From the NCBI RefSeq assembly GCF_964656455.1, contig NC_135715.1:79276414-79340413 (forward strand): DNA of 64,000 nucleotides. The letters are read 5' to 3'. The position numbers and the translations under genes are program-made. This DNA comes from Halichoerus grypus (taxonomy: Eukaryota; Chordata; Mammalia; Carnivora; Phocidae). The notes under the pieces are model-generated. The model was not told the DNA's origin and did not search any database. It saw nothing but the letters and a program-made list of their open reading frames with translations. Shown in pieces: positions 11,981 to 24,109 of this stretch. Positions within the stretch are counted from its first letter, which is position 1. The number at the start of each line of letters is the position of its first letter.

Positions 11981-12180
11981 GGGGAGAGCCTGGGTGACTC
12001 AGTTGGTTAAGGGTGGACTCTTGATTTCAGCTCAGGTCCTGATCTCAGGGCCGTGCCTCAGGCTTAGCACAAGGCATGGAGTCTACTTAAGATTCTCTCT
12101 CTCTCTCTCCCCCTCATCCTTTGCTCCTTTCCCCTGCTGGGCACACACTCTCTCACTCTCCAAAAAAGGAAAAAAAAAAG
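11981..12180 (+). mobile_element. Diverged CAN-type SINE
   Basis: Head GAGAGCCTGGGTGACTCAGTTGG, body of the older ACTCTTGATTTC type and a short A-rich tail. No clear target duplication. Confidence 0.88.
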
Positions 12181-12339
12181 TACAACATGGAAATGGGGTG
12201 GAAACTTTACAATGGAGAATCCCGACAAATGCTACTGCAGCAGGTGATCAACATCAACTTCAACAGTCATTTTAAATCATGTTGATAGATGTACTCTTAT
12301 GATGTGATGAAAATGGCAGTGTAAAAAGTAAACACCTCC

Positions 12340-12720
12340 CTAACATCCCTCCTAAAAACCTGTATCTCCAATCTGTCTAATGATGAGAAAACTTCAGACA
12401 AATTCCAATAGAGGGGCATCTTACAATATACCTAAATCCTAAAAACTGTCAAGGTCATCGAAAACAACAGAAGTCTGAGAAAATGTCATAACCAAGACTA
12501 GCCTAAGGTAACATGATTACTGGATATAATGTGGTATCCTAGATGGGATCCTGGAACAGAAAGTGGACATTATATAAAAGTTAAGGAAATCTGAATAAAG
12601 TACGGACTTTACATAATAACAAATATATTAATGCCAGTTCATTAATTGCAACAAATGTTACCTTACTGATTTAAGGTATCAATAAAAGACCATCACATAG
12701 GAACTCTGTACCATCTGCTT
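12340..12720 (+). mobile_element. Ancient LINE 3'-end-like fragment (tentative)
   Basis: Contains a stretch (GGATGGGATCCTGGAACAGA-like, then a text around AATCTGAATAAAGTACGGAC) that I recall from old mammalian LINE 3' regions. The exact family is not certain. Confidence 0.35.
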
Positions 12721-12750
12721 AGTTTTTCTGTAACATTAACACCATTCTAA

Positions 12751-12945
12751 CTCTTAACTATAGAAAACAAACTGAGGGTTGCTGGAGGGGACGTGGGTGG
12801 GGGATGAAGTAACTGGGGGATGGGCATTAAGGAGGGCACTTGATGTAAGGAGGGCACTTGATGTAATGAGCACTGGGTGTTACGTGCAACTAATGAATCA
12901 CTAAACTCTACCTCTAAAACTAAATAAAACCCGAAAACAAAAAAC
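12751..12945 (+). mobile_element. 5'-truncated L1 3' end
   Basis: Carnivore L1 3'UTR text (GGGCACTTGATGTAATGAGC, ACTGGGTGTTA, AATGAATCACTAAACTCTAC), flanked by accattctaa/atcattctaa. The unit ggagggcacttgatgta is tandemly duplicated around 12832-12865. Confidence 0.8.
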
Positions 12946-13897
12946 ATCATTCTAAAAAAATTATTAGTAAACCCCAACCAATAGCAGAATGGAGAAGACA
13001 GAGGAAAGAATCATTGAAGGGAAATATAGAAATTATTCAAACTGAACTGAAAGAAAACAGACTTGGATGGAAAAAATAAAAAAGAAAAGAGCCTCAGGGA
13101 TCTGTAGGACTAAAAAGATATAGAGAAGTCCAGGCTCCCTAGTTAGCCTCTTTCAACAAAGAATAAAAGTCACTATAGTCCTGGAGGGAGAGGAAGAAGA
13201 AGATAGGGCTGAAAAAGTACTCAAAGAAATGTCTGAAAACATTGCAAATTAGGCAGAAGATACAAACCTACAGATAAAAGAAAGTGAGCAAACCCCAGAA
13301 AGGATAAACTGAAAGAATCACAATATTATCACAAATTCCTGAAAATTTTAAATAAAATTAAAATTTGAATAAAAATAAAGACAAAAAAATCTTGAAACCA
13401 GCAACAGAAAATGACACAGCTATAGGAGAAATACAATTCGAATTATGGCATAGAAAGACAGAAAACTTTTGGTCAATAGCCTCTCTACTCGATCCAAACA
13501 CCACAATAACAATGTGGCACTAAACCCACCCACACAAGAAAAGGACAAGTGGAGAGCCTAGACTCTTACGTTGGCCTGGCTGCAATGAGGTGCCCCACTG
13601 CAGCAACCCAGCTAAGGTGATGTGAGAAAAGGCTAAGTAGGGAGCCTGAAATTCTATCCTATCAGGAAGTAACGAGGTACCCTGTCACCTAACCCCTCTC
13701 AAGATGAGAACTGGTAGAGTCAGGACTTTCACTAGCAGTAACAAGGCCCAAATTGAAATTACAGTCTGAAGAGCAGAAAGAAAAAAACAATGAAGAAAAG
13801 TGAAAAAAGCCTAAGGAACCTATAGGACAGATCAAGCAGACCAACATGTGCATTATGAGAGGCCCAGAAGAATGATTATTTCAAGAAATAATGGCTG

Positions 13898-14104
13898 AGG
13901 GCACCTGGGTGGCTCAGTCAGCTGAGCGCCTGCCTTCAGCTCAGGTCATGATCCCAGGGTCCTGGGATGGATTCCAGCAAAGGGCTCCCTGCTCAGCAGG
14001 GAATCTGCTTCTCCCTGTCCCTCTGCCCCTCCCCCTGCTTGTGCTCTCTCTCCCGCTCTCTTTTTCTCTCAAATAAAGTCTTAAAAAAAAAAAAAAAAAA
14101 AAAA
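13898..14104 (+). mobile_element. CAN-type SINE
   Basis: Full element with a long A-tail, inserted in L1 sequence; target duplication not clear. Confidence 0.93.
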
Positions 14105-16317
14105 TCGCAAAAAACTTCATAAATATGATGATGGGAAACAAATCTACAAAGCTGAAAAGCACAACAAATTATAAGTAGGATAAACTCAAAAAGACACAAC
14201 AGGACACATTATAATCAAACTGTTGAAAGACACAGACATTCTTGAGTAGCAAGAGACAAGCTATTATTCATCAGGACAAAGAATCCTCAATAAGATTTTT
14301 CACCAATTTCTCATCAAAGACAGTGGAAACGAAAAGGTAGTGAGATGACATATATAAAATGCTGAAAGAAAAACTTTCAAACAAAAACACTATATCTGGC
14401 AAAACTATTATCCAAACATGAAGAAGAAATAAAGACATACCCAAATAAAAAACTGAGGGAATTTGTTACCACCAGATCACTCTACAAGAAATGCTAAAGA
14501 GAGTCAAAGATTTATGCTGAAATGGAAAGGAAACTAGACAGTAACTCCAGCAGAATGAAGAAATAAGGTCTTTAGTTTAAGTAACTACATGGGCAAATAT
14601 AAAATACAATATTGCTGTATTTTCGGTTTATAAGCCCAATTTTTATTTCCTACATAATTTTAAGGACAAATGCACAAAACACAATTGTAAATCTATGTTA
14701 TTATGCAAACAATGTTTAAGATGTAATTTATTACAACAAAAATAAGGGTGGGGCTATATAGGAGCAGAGTTCTTAAATGCCAATTAAGTAATCACCTCAA
14801 ATTAGATATAAAATTTAGGATGTTAAATGTTAACCACATTCAGCAGCATATTGAAAGTATTACATACCACAACCAAGTGGGATTTATCCCAGTAATGCAA
14901 AGAGTGGTTCAATAGAAGATAATGAATATAATAAAACACATGAACACAAAGAAGGTAAAAACCACAGGATAATCTCAAATGGTAAAGTTTAACAAAATCC
15001 AACACACTTTTATGATTAAAAAAAAAAACAAAAAACCTCAACAAACTAAGAATAGAAGAAAACTACCTCAACATAATAAATGCCGTATATGAACAACCCA
15101 CAACTAACATCAGACTCAACAGTCAAAGACACAAGGAAACCTGTAAGATCAGAAACAAAACATGGCCGCGCAAACTTCTTCTAGTCTACAAAATAGTGAA
15201 AGTTCTAGCCAGAACAGTTAGGAAAAAGAAATAAAAGGCATCTAAATTGGAAAGGAAGAGGTAAAACTACTGCTACTTGCAGATGACATGACTCTATATG
15301 GAGAAAATCCCAAGGGATCCACAATAAAGCTACCAGAGCTAATAAATTCAACAAAGTTACAGGTACAAGATCAACACTTAAATTTATCAGTTGTGTTCCT
15401 AAATACTAGCAATGTACAATCTGAAAACAAAATAAAGCAATTCCATTAACAATAGTGTTAAAAAGAATAAAATACCTATAAATAAATATACCAAAGGAGG
15501 TGAAGACTTGTACACTGAAAACTACAAACTGCTGAGAGAAATTAAGAAAGGTCTAAATGAATGGGAAGACATCCCATATTCACAAACAGGAAGATTTAAC
15601 ATTGTTGAAATGTCAATACTACCCAAAGCAATCTACAGGATCAGTGCAATCACTATCCAAATTCTAATAGCCTTTTCTGGAGAAATGGAAAAGCCGATAC
15701 TCAAATTCACATAACATTGGAATGGGTCTAGAATACCCAATCTTTAAAGAAGAACAAAGTTGGAAGACTCATCTCCTAATTTCAAAACTTATTACAAAGA
15801 CGCAATTATCGTAACAGTGTGGTACTGTTATGTACTGTTCCAGTACATGTCTACACACATGTAGACCAATGGACCAATGGAATATACAGAGTCCAGAAAT
15901 AAACCTACCCATCTATGGCCAATTAATATTTGACAAGTATGACAAGTCCATTCCATGGGGAAACAATACTCTCTTCAACAGACTGATGCTGGGACAACTG
16001 GATTCCCATATACAAAAGAATTAAGCTGGATGCCTGTCTCACATGATAAACAAAAATTAATTCAAAATGGACCAAAGACCTAAATGTAAGAGTTAAAACC
16101 ATAAAGCTGTTAAAATATAGGAATAAGCCATCTTAACCTTTGATTTGGCAATAAATTCTTAGATATGGCACCAAAGACATAATCAACAAAGGAAAAAAGA
16201 AGTTAATTGGACTTTAACATTAAAATTTTTGTACATCAAATGACATTATCAATAAAGTAAAAAGGCAACCAATAAATGGGAGACAATATTTGCAACCATA
16301 AATCAAATAAGGAATTA

Positions 16318-16550
16318 GGGGCACCTGGGTGGCACAGTCGGTGGAGCAGCCAGCCCACTCTTGGTTTTGGCTCAGGTGGCGAACTCCAGGTCCTGAGACT
16401 GAGCCCCAAAAGGGGCTTCACACTCTAAATTCAGTACAGAGTCTGCTTGAGACTCCCTCTCCCTCTGCCCCTCTGCCCCATGCTCAGGCACTCTCTCTCT
16501 CACTCTTGCTCTCTCTCAAATGAATAAATGAATCTTAAAAAAAAAAATAA
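16318..16550 (+). mobile_element. CAN-type SINE, older subtype
   Basis: Head GGCACCTGGGTGGCACAG, body of the CACTCTTGGTTTTGGC type, tail AAATGAATAAATGAATCTT; sits in L1 ORF2 sequence. Confidence 0.92.
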
Positions 16551-16614
16551 AAAAACCTTAAGAAATAAGGGGTTAATATTCAGAACATTAAAAAAAAAAA
16601 AAAAAAAAACTCCT

Positions 16615-16812
16615 GGGGCACCTGGGTGGCTCAGTCGTTAAGCGTCTGCCTTCGGCTTAGGTCATGATCCCAGGGTCCTGAGATTGAGCCCTGCATCAGG
16701 CTCCCTGCTCCGTGGGAAGCCTGCTTCTCCCTCTCCCACTCCCCATGCTTGTGTTCCTGCTCTCGCCGTGTCTCTCTCTGTCAAATAAATAAATAAAATC
16801 TTAAAAAAAAAA
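16615..16812 (+). mobile_element. CAN-type SINE, first of an adjacent pair
   Basis: Full element flanked by aaactcct on the left and aacctcct on the right, inside L1 ORF2. Confidence 0.94.
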
Positions 16813-16824
16813 AACAACCTCCTA

Positions 16825-16973
16825 GAGGCACCCAGGTAGCTCAGTTGGTTAAGCGTCTGCCTTTGGCTCAGGTCCTGGGTGGGCTCCCTACTCAGTGGGG
16901 AGCCTGTTTCTCCTCCTCCCTCTGCCCCCCCACCAGCTCATGCTCTCTCTCTCTTGCTCACTCTACCTCAAAT

Positions 16974-17006
<33 letters not shown>
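16825..17006 (+). mobile_element. CAN-type SINE, second of an adjacent pair
   Basis: Element with an internal deletion (the central GATCCCAGGGTCCTGGG section is missing), 26-bp A-tail, flanked by cctccta on both sides. Confidence 0.92.
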
Positions 17007-17780
17007 CCTCCTACAGCTGAAAAACAAAAGGAAAAACAATGCAATTCAAAATGGGCAAAGGACTTCAATAGATACTTTTCCAGAGAAGATATACAAATCA
17101 TCCATAAGCACGAAAAATATACTCAACATCATTAGTAATCAGAGAAATGCAAATCAAAACCACAAAGAGATACCACCTCACATCTACTAAGATGATTAAA
17201 ATAAAAAACAAATGTTAAAAAACAAAAAGTAATTAAGTGTTGGGAAAGAGGTACAGTAAATGGAAACCTCATGTATTGTTGTTAGGATTGTAAATTATCA
17301 ATACAGTTGTTTCGGAAAATAGTTTCACAGTTCCTAAGAGAGCTAAACATAAAATTAGCCTATGACCAAACAAATCCACTCTTAGGTATATACCCAGAAG
17401 ACTAAAATACACGACTCAAACTGATACTTGCATGCCAATGCTCACCGCAGCATGATTCACACTAGCCAAAAGGTTGGAAACAACCAAAATGCCCTGCAAC
17501 AAATGAATGGATAAACAAAATGTGGCCTATATATGAGCATTATTCAGAGGTAAAAAGTAATGCTACAACATGGATGAAACTGAAAACGCTACCCTAAGTG
17601 AAATAAACTAGACACAAAAGGACAGATAATGTATGACTTCAAGTATATGATCTAGAATAGGCAAACTCATAAAGACACAAAGTAGATTAGAAATTACCAG
17701 GGACCAGGGAGGTTAAGAGAAAATGAGGAGTTACTGGCTTGTCAGTTTCTGTTTGAGTCATTAAAAAGTTCTAAAAATAG

Positions 17781-17982
17781 GGACGCCGGGGTGGCTCAGT
17801 GGGTTAAATGTCTGCCTTCAGCTCAGATCATGATCCCAGGGTCCTGGGATCAAATCCCATGTCCGGCTCCTTGCTCAGCAGAGAGCCTGCTTCTCCCTCT
17901 GCCTGCTGCTCCCCCTGCTTGTGTGCTCTCTCTCTCTCACACACACAAATACATAAAATCTTTAAAAAATAAAAATTAAAAA
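17781..17982 (+). mobile_element. CAN-type SINE
   Basis: Full element; flanks aagttctaaaaatag on the left and aagttctaaaaatag on the right (near 18002). Confidence 0.93.
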
Positions 17983-18211
17983 ATTAAAAGTTCTAAAAAT
18001 AGATGATTGCACATTATGAATGTATTTCATATGACAATTGTATACTTAAAAATGTTTCAAAACAATTGGAAATTTTGTTTTATATACATTTATCACAATT
18101 TTTAAAACTTTGAGTTATTTTCTTACCATTTTATGCTCTGGAATGGTTTAAAATAGCAATGCGATTACCTAGTTTAAATCTGATGGAATTTCCCTATGAA
18201 ACATCTGAGTC

Positions 18212-18394
18212 GGGGCTGCTGGGTGGCTCAGTCAGTTAAGCATCTGCCTTCACCTCAGGTCAAGATCCCAGGGTCTTAGGATCGGGCCCCACGTCAGGCT
18301 CCCTGCTCAGCGGGAAGTCTGCTTCTCCCCTTCCTCTGCTCCTCCCTCTCCGCTAGTGCTCTCTCTAATAAATAAATAAAATCTTAAAAAAAAG
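18212..18394 (+). mobile_element. CAN-type SINE
   Basis: Element flanked by gaaacatctgagtc (18198-18211) and gaaacatcggagtc (18395-18408). Confidence 0.95.
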
Positions 18395-18409
18395 AAACAT
18401 CGGAGTCTG

Positions 18410-18930
18410 TTTCTCTTTGTGGGGTAGTTCATTGATAACTATCTCTATTTCTTCAATGGAAATTTCTCTGCCTTATTTTATCTGCTCTGGAGTCAATTTA
18501 GGTAAATTATATTTTCACACACACAAAAATTCTATTTTCACGGAAAATTACTCAATCTAGGTTTTCAACATTTTTATATAAAGTTGTATACAAAGTAGTC
18601 CCTTTGAAATGATTTTCCTCCATTTCCTCTGTTTTGATGGTTAAGTCCACTTTGTCATTTGTTATTTTTGTGAATTTGGGCATTTTTAAACCTCTTTTCC
18701 GGATTAATGATCAGCTGGTCTAGTTTTTCACGGAATTTAGTTACCATAAAAGCAACATTCTGGATTATTTTGGTACTGCTTTTATTTCCTAACTCACTCC
18801 TACTTTTATTTCTTTTCTTCTTAGTTTGTTTTCTTTTTATAACTTTTTGTATTAATTATTTAATTCATTTATTTTCATTTTCATTGTTTTAAGCATATAA
18901 AGATAAGAATTTTGCTTTTAAGCATTTTTT
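18410..18930 (-). mobile_element. Old L1 fragment, minus strand
   Basis: T-rich sequence resembling the complement of L1 ORF2. In the sense direction of ZMYM2, unlike most L1 pieces here. Family and edges uncertain. Confidence 0.5.
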
Positions 18931-18934
18931 TAAA

Positions 18935-19630
18935 GCAACTGTAACACTGACATCTCAAGGAATGCACCCAAAAAAGGGGAACTAAAGACTAATGTCACTT
19001 ATGAATACCAATGGGAAAGTACTAAATATAAACAATGACAACTAAAATTTAAAATATAATGATGACCTGGTATGGTTTATTCTAGCAATGCAAGAACGGT
19101 TAGGTGGATTACAAAACTCATTAAAATAATTCACATATTAATAGATTAAAAGGAGAGAAAAAAATCATACAATCACCTCCATAGACATATGAAGACCTTC
19201 AAAACTCAACATTCATTTTTGATAAAATACTTAATAAAACAAAATTCAATGGGTACTTTTTTAATATGGTAAAATATATTTACCTCAACCCTAAAGCCAG
19301 CATCTAATTTAGTAAAAAAACACCAAAGAAATTCCCACTGGAAAAACAAAGATATTTACTACTTCCACTATTCAAAACTGTACTGGAGTTATTAGGAAAC
19401 GCCATCAGGCAAGACAAAATAATAATGGGAATGAAAAATATAAAGAAAAATCTAAACTTTCTCTATTTGCAGATGGTATGATGGTTTAGTTAAAAATCCA
19501 AGAAAATTAACCAATGATGATTATTTAGTTAGATAGCAGGTATTTAAAATCAATTAAAAAATATATGTGCATCCTACATGTACACACACACATAAAATAA
19601 TGGAAAAGAAAACCTCACTTAAAATAGCAT
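18935..19630 (+). mobile_element. L1 ORF2 fragment
   Basis: Carries the ordered ORF2 landmarks: a variant of GGTATGGTTTATTCTAGCAA, then ...attcacatattaatagattaaaagg..., then ...cttaataaaacaaaattcaa. Frame broken. Confidence 0.75.
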
Positions 19631-19632
19631 CA

Positions 19633-19851
19633 GGGGCGCCTGGGTGGCTCAGTCAGTTAAGCATCCTACTCAGGTCATGAATTTCAGGGTTGTGAGATAG
19701 AGCCCAGGGTTGGGCTCAGCGCTCAGTGCGGAGTTTGCTAGGGATTCTCTCCCTTTCCCTTCTCCCTCCCCCTCCTGCTATTCCCCCTGCTCCTGCCCAA
19801 GTCTCCAAGCGCTCACTCTCTCTCTCTCTCAAATAAATAAAATCTTTAAAA
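19633..19851 (+). mobile_element. CAN-type SINE
   Basis: Flanked by aaaatagcatca (19621-19632) and aaaatagcaaca (19853-19864). Confidence 0.95.
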
Positions 19852-19888
19852 TAAAATAGCAACAAGATTAAAAAATATTTATGAATTT

Positions 19889-20052
19889 TTTTTTTTAGAT
19901 TTTATTTATTTATTTGTGTGTGAGAGAGAAATCGCACACAAGCAGGGAGAGAGCACAAGGGGCAGGCAGAGGGAGAAGAACGCTCCCCACTGAGCAGAGA
20001 ACCCACTGCGGCAGATGCAGGCAGATGCTTAACTGACCCACCCAGGCGTCCC
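19889..20052 (-). mobile_element. CAN-type SINE, minus strand
   Basis: T-tract, ATTTTATTTATTTATTTG, GA-rich body and inverted head GACCCACCCAGGCGTCCC. Perfect 17-bp duplication aaaatatttatgaattt at 19872-19888 and 20053-20069. Confidence 0.96.
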
Positions 20053-20679
20053 AAAATATTTATGAATTTAACAGGAACATACTGATATAACAAGTAGAAT
20101 GAAATCCCTTGTTCTATGATAGGACATCTTGACACCACAAAGATGCCGATTCTCAAGGACAATCATTTGGACGCAGATAATACTTAACCCATAATTCAAC
20201 AATATACCAGAATAAATTCCATTAAATGCATTAAAGATTTAAATATTAAAATGAAGCCTTGCAAACAGAAGGAAAACATGAAAAGCATTCCTTTATAGTC
20301 TGGGAGTGAGGAAAGTGTATGAAACAAAATCCAGAAGCAATAAAAGAAAACTTAAATTTGATAATAAAATTTATTTTTTTTTAAAGAGACAATAAAATTT
20401 AAAACGTTACATGACAAAAATTTATACAAACATCCAATCACAGTTATATATAACATGGAAGGGTATCATTACATATTAATGCCACTTACATAAACTTTAT
20501 AAAGTCAAACCATGTTAGGAGTCAAAAACAGTGGGTATCTTTTAGGAGGCAGAAAGGGATAGTAATTGGGAGAGAACACAAAGGGGCTGATGGAGAATTG
20601 GTAATGTTCAGTTTCTTGAAGTAGGATTTTAAAAATCAAGAAGAAAGGCTCAGATTTCATTTATTAAAAACACTATAAG

Positions 20680-20835
20680 ACAGGGATTGCTATTTCCACA
20701 ACTTTACACACGGTGAAATGAGGCAAGGCACAAAGGTTAAATAATTTGCTCATGACACAGATGGATGATTGGTGCCGCCAGGATTTTAACCCACACTAAC
20801 TTACTAAAGCCAGCACTCTTAACCAAACCTTCTAC
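20680..20835 (+). mobile_element. MIR fragment
   Basis: Diverged MIR core: ...gtgaaatgaggcaaggcacaaaggttaaataatttgctcatgacacag..., ending AGCACTCTTAACC. No flank duplication remains. Confidence 0.75.
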
Positions 20836-21120
20836 GTATCAAAAGATAATAAATGCAACATAATCATCAAACATCAAACACTATAATGAAGTCTTGAAGA
20901 TTATGATTAATCTGGTCCTTTCAATCACCATATAGCTTTCCTAATACTAACTAATTTGAAGTATGCCACCCCAATGCAAATCCTACGAAAGCAGTAACTA
21001 TGTCTACTTTACTTTCCACAAGTACTATTCCAAGCAACTAAGACAGTACCTGCAACATGGCAGATGTTAAATAATTGTTTGTAAGCAAATTACAAATGCA
21101 TTTTGCTCATTAAAATAAAT

Positions 21121-21262
21121 TTTCTATCTATTTATTTATTTATTTATTTATTTATAATGTAGGCTCCACACTCAGTGTGGAGCCCAATATGGTGCCTGAA
21201 CTCACAACCCTGAGATAAAGACCTGAGCTGAGATCAACAGTCAGAGGCCCAGATGTCCCATA
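21121..21262 (-). mobile_element. Short tRNA-Lys SINE, minus strand
   Basis: (TTTA)n tract, then the inverted head region (...aactcacaaccctgagata...agacctgagctgagatcaac...). Lacks the long CT-rich body of the main family. Confidence 0.85.
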
Positions 21263-21289
21263 ATAAATGTTCAATTTAATGGAAAAAGC

Positions 21290-21960
21290 TGAGAAGATCA
21301 AACCCAAACAAAAAATGGGTAAAAGAAGTAAGCAAATAGTTCACAAAAAAGGAAAGACAATTACTTCTGAAATATAAAAAACTGCTCATCATTCCTAATA
21401 AAAGGACTACAAATTACAACAATATTAACATATCATTTTTACCAATCAGAATGATGTGTTAATATTCTCAGTTGGACAGGCAACGGAGAAACTGGCACCT
21501 CCACATATATAACTGAGAGAAATGCAAACTGGTACAATTGTAACAGAGGGGAATTTAACAATATCTAACAAACTAACATATGCATTCCTTAGACAAGCAA
21601 TCCAGCTTCTAGGAATCTACCCTGATGCCATACCTCCACAGAATAAAGCATACACCAGGTTATTCATCATCTATTATTTCAAATAGCAAAAAACTGGAAA
21701 TACCCCCAATACCATCCAATAGCAAAGTGAACAAATAAACTATCATATAGCCCAGTGCTGTCTGGGACATGGTTAACCACTAGCTCCTCAGAGATTAAGG
21801 GAGACATAATGTGCAACATTTGCCATGAAAATACTCCCACTATGGCTAATTTCAGGCTACAAAATGAAACTAAACATGAAATTGGGAAGAGATGCACAAA
21901 AGCACATCATTATGTGTAATATCTCCATTATATAAACACAACAGACACAAATAACCTTAA
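21290..21960 (+). mobile_element. L1 3'-region fragment
   Basis: L1 ORF2-end and 3'UTR-like text (aaaatgggtaaaagaagtaagc; ctcatcattcctaataaaag; ttccagcttctaggaatcta type). Broken frame, diverged. Confidence 0.65.
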
Positions 21961-22019
21961 GAATACAAATAATATTAAAATACAATAATTAGAAAGGAAT
22001 AGGTTTTGAGCACTTATTT

Positions 22020-22440
22020 TGTTTTCAATATTGGTAAGGTCTGAATTGTGTTCCCCCCAAAATTCATATGTTGAAGCCCTACTCCTAATGAGATTATATT
22101 TGGAATTGGGCCTATAAGGGGGCAGTTAAGGTTAAAAAAGTACTAAGAGTGCGGTCCTAATCAGACAGGACTAAGGTCCTTCCTTATAAGAAGAGGAAGA
22201 GATACCCGAGATCCCCTTCTCCTCCCCTACCCCCACCATCCTTTTGCAAAAAGGAAAGACCAGGTGAGGACACCGCAAGAAGGAAGATATCTGCAAGGCT
22301 CGAAGAGCAGCCTCACCAGAAACCAACCCAGAAAGGCACCTTGGTCTTACACTTGTAGCCTCAGAACTGTGAGAAATTAATTTGTTTGAGCCCTCTAGTC
22401 TGGTATTTTGTTATGGCAGCCCTAGCAGACTAATATAAAC
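22020..22440 (+). mobile_element. MaLR-type LTR (MLT1-like)
   Basis: Starts TCTGAATTGTGTTCCCCCCA and ends near GGCAGCCCTAGCAGACTAAT, with the internal hallmarks CTTATAAGAAGAGG and GAACTGTGAGAAATTAA. A non-coding solo LTR-like piece of a mammalian LTR retrotransposon. Subfamily not certain. Confidence 0.8.
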
Positions 22441-22500
22441 TTATCTATGTTTAATTTATTTTTAATAGAGTGTTTTTAATAACACTTGACAATGAAATAA

Positions 22501-22679
22501 CACTCTTTTCTTGAGGTTTGGAACACGTAAAGACAAAATTTTGCAGTTATCAAAAAATATTTCCTCCACTTGTTCTCCTTCTTAAGCATTCTATTTTGTT
22601 GTCTTTCTTTGGTAGTCAACCTATATGTTTAAACACTATGGTTTTGTCTTTACGTGTTCCAAACCTCAAGAAAAGAGTG
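22501..22679. repeat. Hairpin-forming copy of a 137-bp duplicated segment
   Basis: 22542-22678 is identical base for base to 24110-24246. In addition, 22501-22538 is the exact reverse complement of 22642-22679, so this copy has 38-bp arms around a 103-bp loop. The word tgacaat lies on both sides (22488-22494 and 22678-22684). No transposon family is recognised. Confidence 0.95.
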
Positions 22680-23396
22680 ACAATTTGAATTTCATTCAAA
22701 TTTCCTGAAAATTTAACTTAAGCAGCCATTAAAAAAAACAGGAAAGTCCATTATCATTGATATACAATGATTTCCAAGATATAGTATGAAGTAAAAAATG
22801 GAAGATGCAGCATAGTACATACAGTATGCTATCTTTTCTATAGAAAAAAGAGAAACTAAGAATGAATTATATATTTTCTTAATTTTTCATAAATAACAGA
22901 ACACATAAAATATTAAGAACTGAAAAGCTAATACCTATAAAAGATGAGCAGGAACCAAAAGGAGAAGATAGAAATAGGAGCTGGTCTTCTCTGAATATAT
23001 TGTTTTATGTACATTTTACTTTTGAACCATATGTATATATTCAAAAACAAACTAAATCAAAAGACCTTAACACTGAAATATAAATAAGATAATCATTGCT
23101 AAACTAAGCTTTGAAAAATCATTATTTGCAACCCCTCTCCTCTACCCATAAACAAATATTTCAAATGAGGAATCATTCTGCTAGCATTTACCATTATATG
23201 TAAAATCACACAATGCCCAATAATCTACATATTATCAGTATTCATTTGGGATAGGTCATCTCCAAGAGATGAATACAATAATGGAATTAAATGAGATTCC
23301 AGGAAAAACCTAGTTAATAAATGCTGCTAAAGTAAAACTATTACAATTTAAAACATATTCAAAAGAATGGCCAATTTTGATTAGATCATGAATTAC

Positions 23397-23609
23397 CTGT
23401 TTGTATTCACTGACACAACTTTGACAGCAAAATCGTTTCTGCTGACCATCAATCACCAGGACATTATTTCCAGCACCTTTGCTGGGCAGGTACTCGCCAC
23501 ACTGTTCACAGCAATTCATTATTAAACCATTGGCCATTCTGTATCTATTAAAGCAGTGGTCACTGCACAGCTTATGAGTCATATTTTTAAAGCTAACTTC
23601 ATGGCGAAT
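23397..23609 (-). CDS. ZMYM2: ZMYM2 fourth coding exon (end of finger 3, finger 4)
   Basis: Encodes 71 codons, about residues 434-504, from IRHEVSF through [14 protein letters not shown] (end of finger 3) to [14 protein letters not shown]...[13 protein letters not shown] (finger 4). The acceptor is GTTTTTAG|ATTCGC and the donor CAG|GTAATT. Phase 0 on both sides, so loss of this exon would keep the frame while removing one and a half zinc fingers. It is bracketed by two identical 137-bp intronic copies (22542-22678 and 24110-24246) and by a 37-bp inverted repeat formed with them. Confidence 0.97.
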
Positions 23610-24043
23610 CTAAAAACAAGCAAACAAACAAAAATGACAAATGAGTATCACAAGTACATTAATAACAAGGTGCTCCAATGAAAGAAAACGCCTCAGTAAT
23701 TTTTCTGTGGAAGGCTTATTCAGGTAAAGAGAAAAACAAAATACCTTTCATTATTCTTTGAACTATTTTATACACACAAGAAATACATGTATGTCACAGG
23801 GGGAACCACTACTGACATCACTACAAACTTCTCTAGAAACATCTAAAAAATGATAGGAAACAACCCAGTTTGGATAATGTCAGTATAAATTCTAAAACAA
23901 ACAGACTGGAAATCCTTAGACAAATCCAAAAGGAACTAAAATTACGTACATTGCTCTAGAAAGGGAGGAGAGAACCAATATTATAAATAATTCAAATGAG
24001 GTATGTATAGTACACAGGTTTCTTTTTCTTCAAACAAATGCAA

Positions 24044-24076
24044 GAGATACAAGAGCAGGAACACAAGCAGGGGGAG
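24044..24076 (-). repeat. 33-bp displaced SINE scrap
   Basis: Exact reverse complement of part of the CT-rich body of the SINE at 25097 (its positions 25220-25252), including that copy's local variant ...ctcttgtatctc. No head or tail accompanies it. Confidence 0.8.
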
Positions 24077-24109
24077 TTTAATACCCCCTTTAATACCATA
24101 TGAATAATG

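Larger units (their letters stand above)
12985..17770 (+). mobile_element. Broken L1 with ORF1 and ORF2 remnants
   Basis: Runs from ORF1-like sequence (to about 14600) through ORF2 remnants to an L1 3'UTR. At 15508-15714 the plus-strand frame reads like the reverse-transcriptase C-terminal flank of L1 ORF2 (YTENYKLLREIKKG, then ILPKAIYRISAITIQI). 17040-17180 matches the ORF2 end. Four SINEs (13898, 16318, 16615, 16825) and many stops break it; most of the 5' half of ORF2 is missing. Confidence 0.85.
9939..23396 (-). other. ZMYM2: ZMYM2 intron (13.5 kb), retroelement-rich
   Basis: Largest intron contained wholly in the window. It holds about a dozen SINEs, several L1 pieces mostly on the plus strand, a MIR, a MaLR-type LTR and the hairpin copy of the 137-bp duplication. 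10290-11100, 20070-20680, 20840-21110 and 22730-23390 show nothing recognisable. Confidence 0.85.

Noticed and set aside
15508..15714. L1 ORF2 fragment as a possible active reverse transcriptase
   Set aside because: Only a short stretch is open; flanking frames are full of stops and SINE insertions, and the 5' half of ORF2 is missing.
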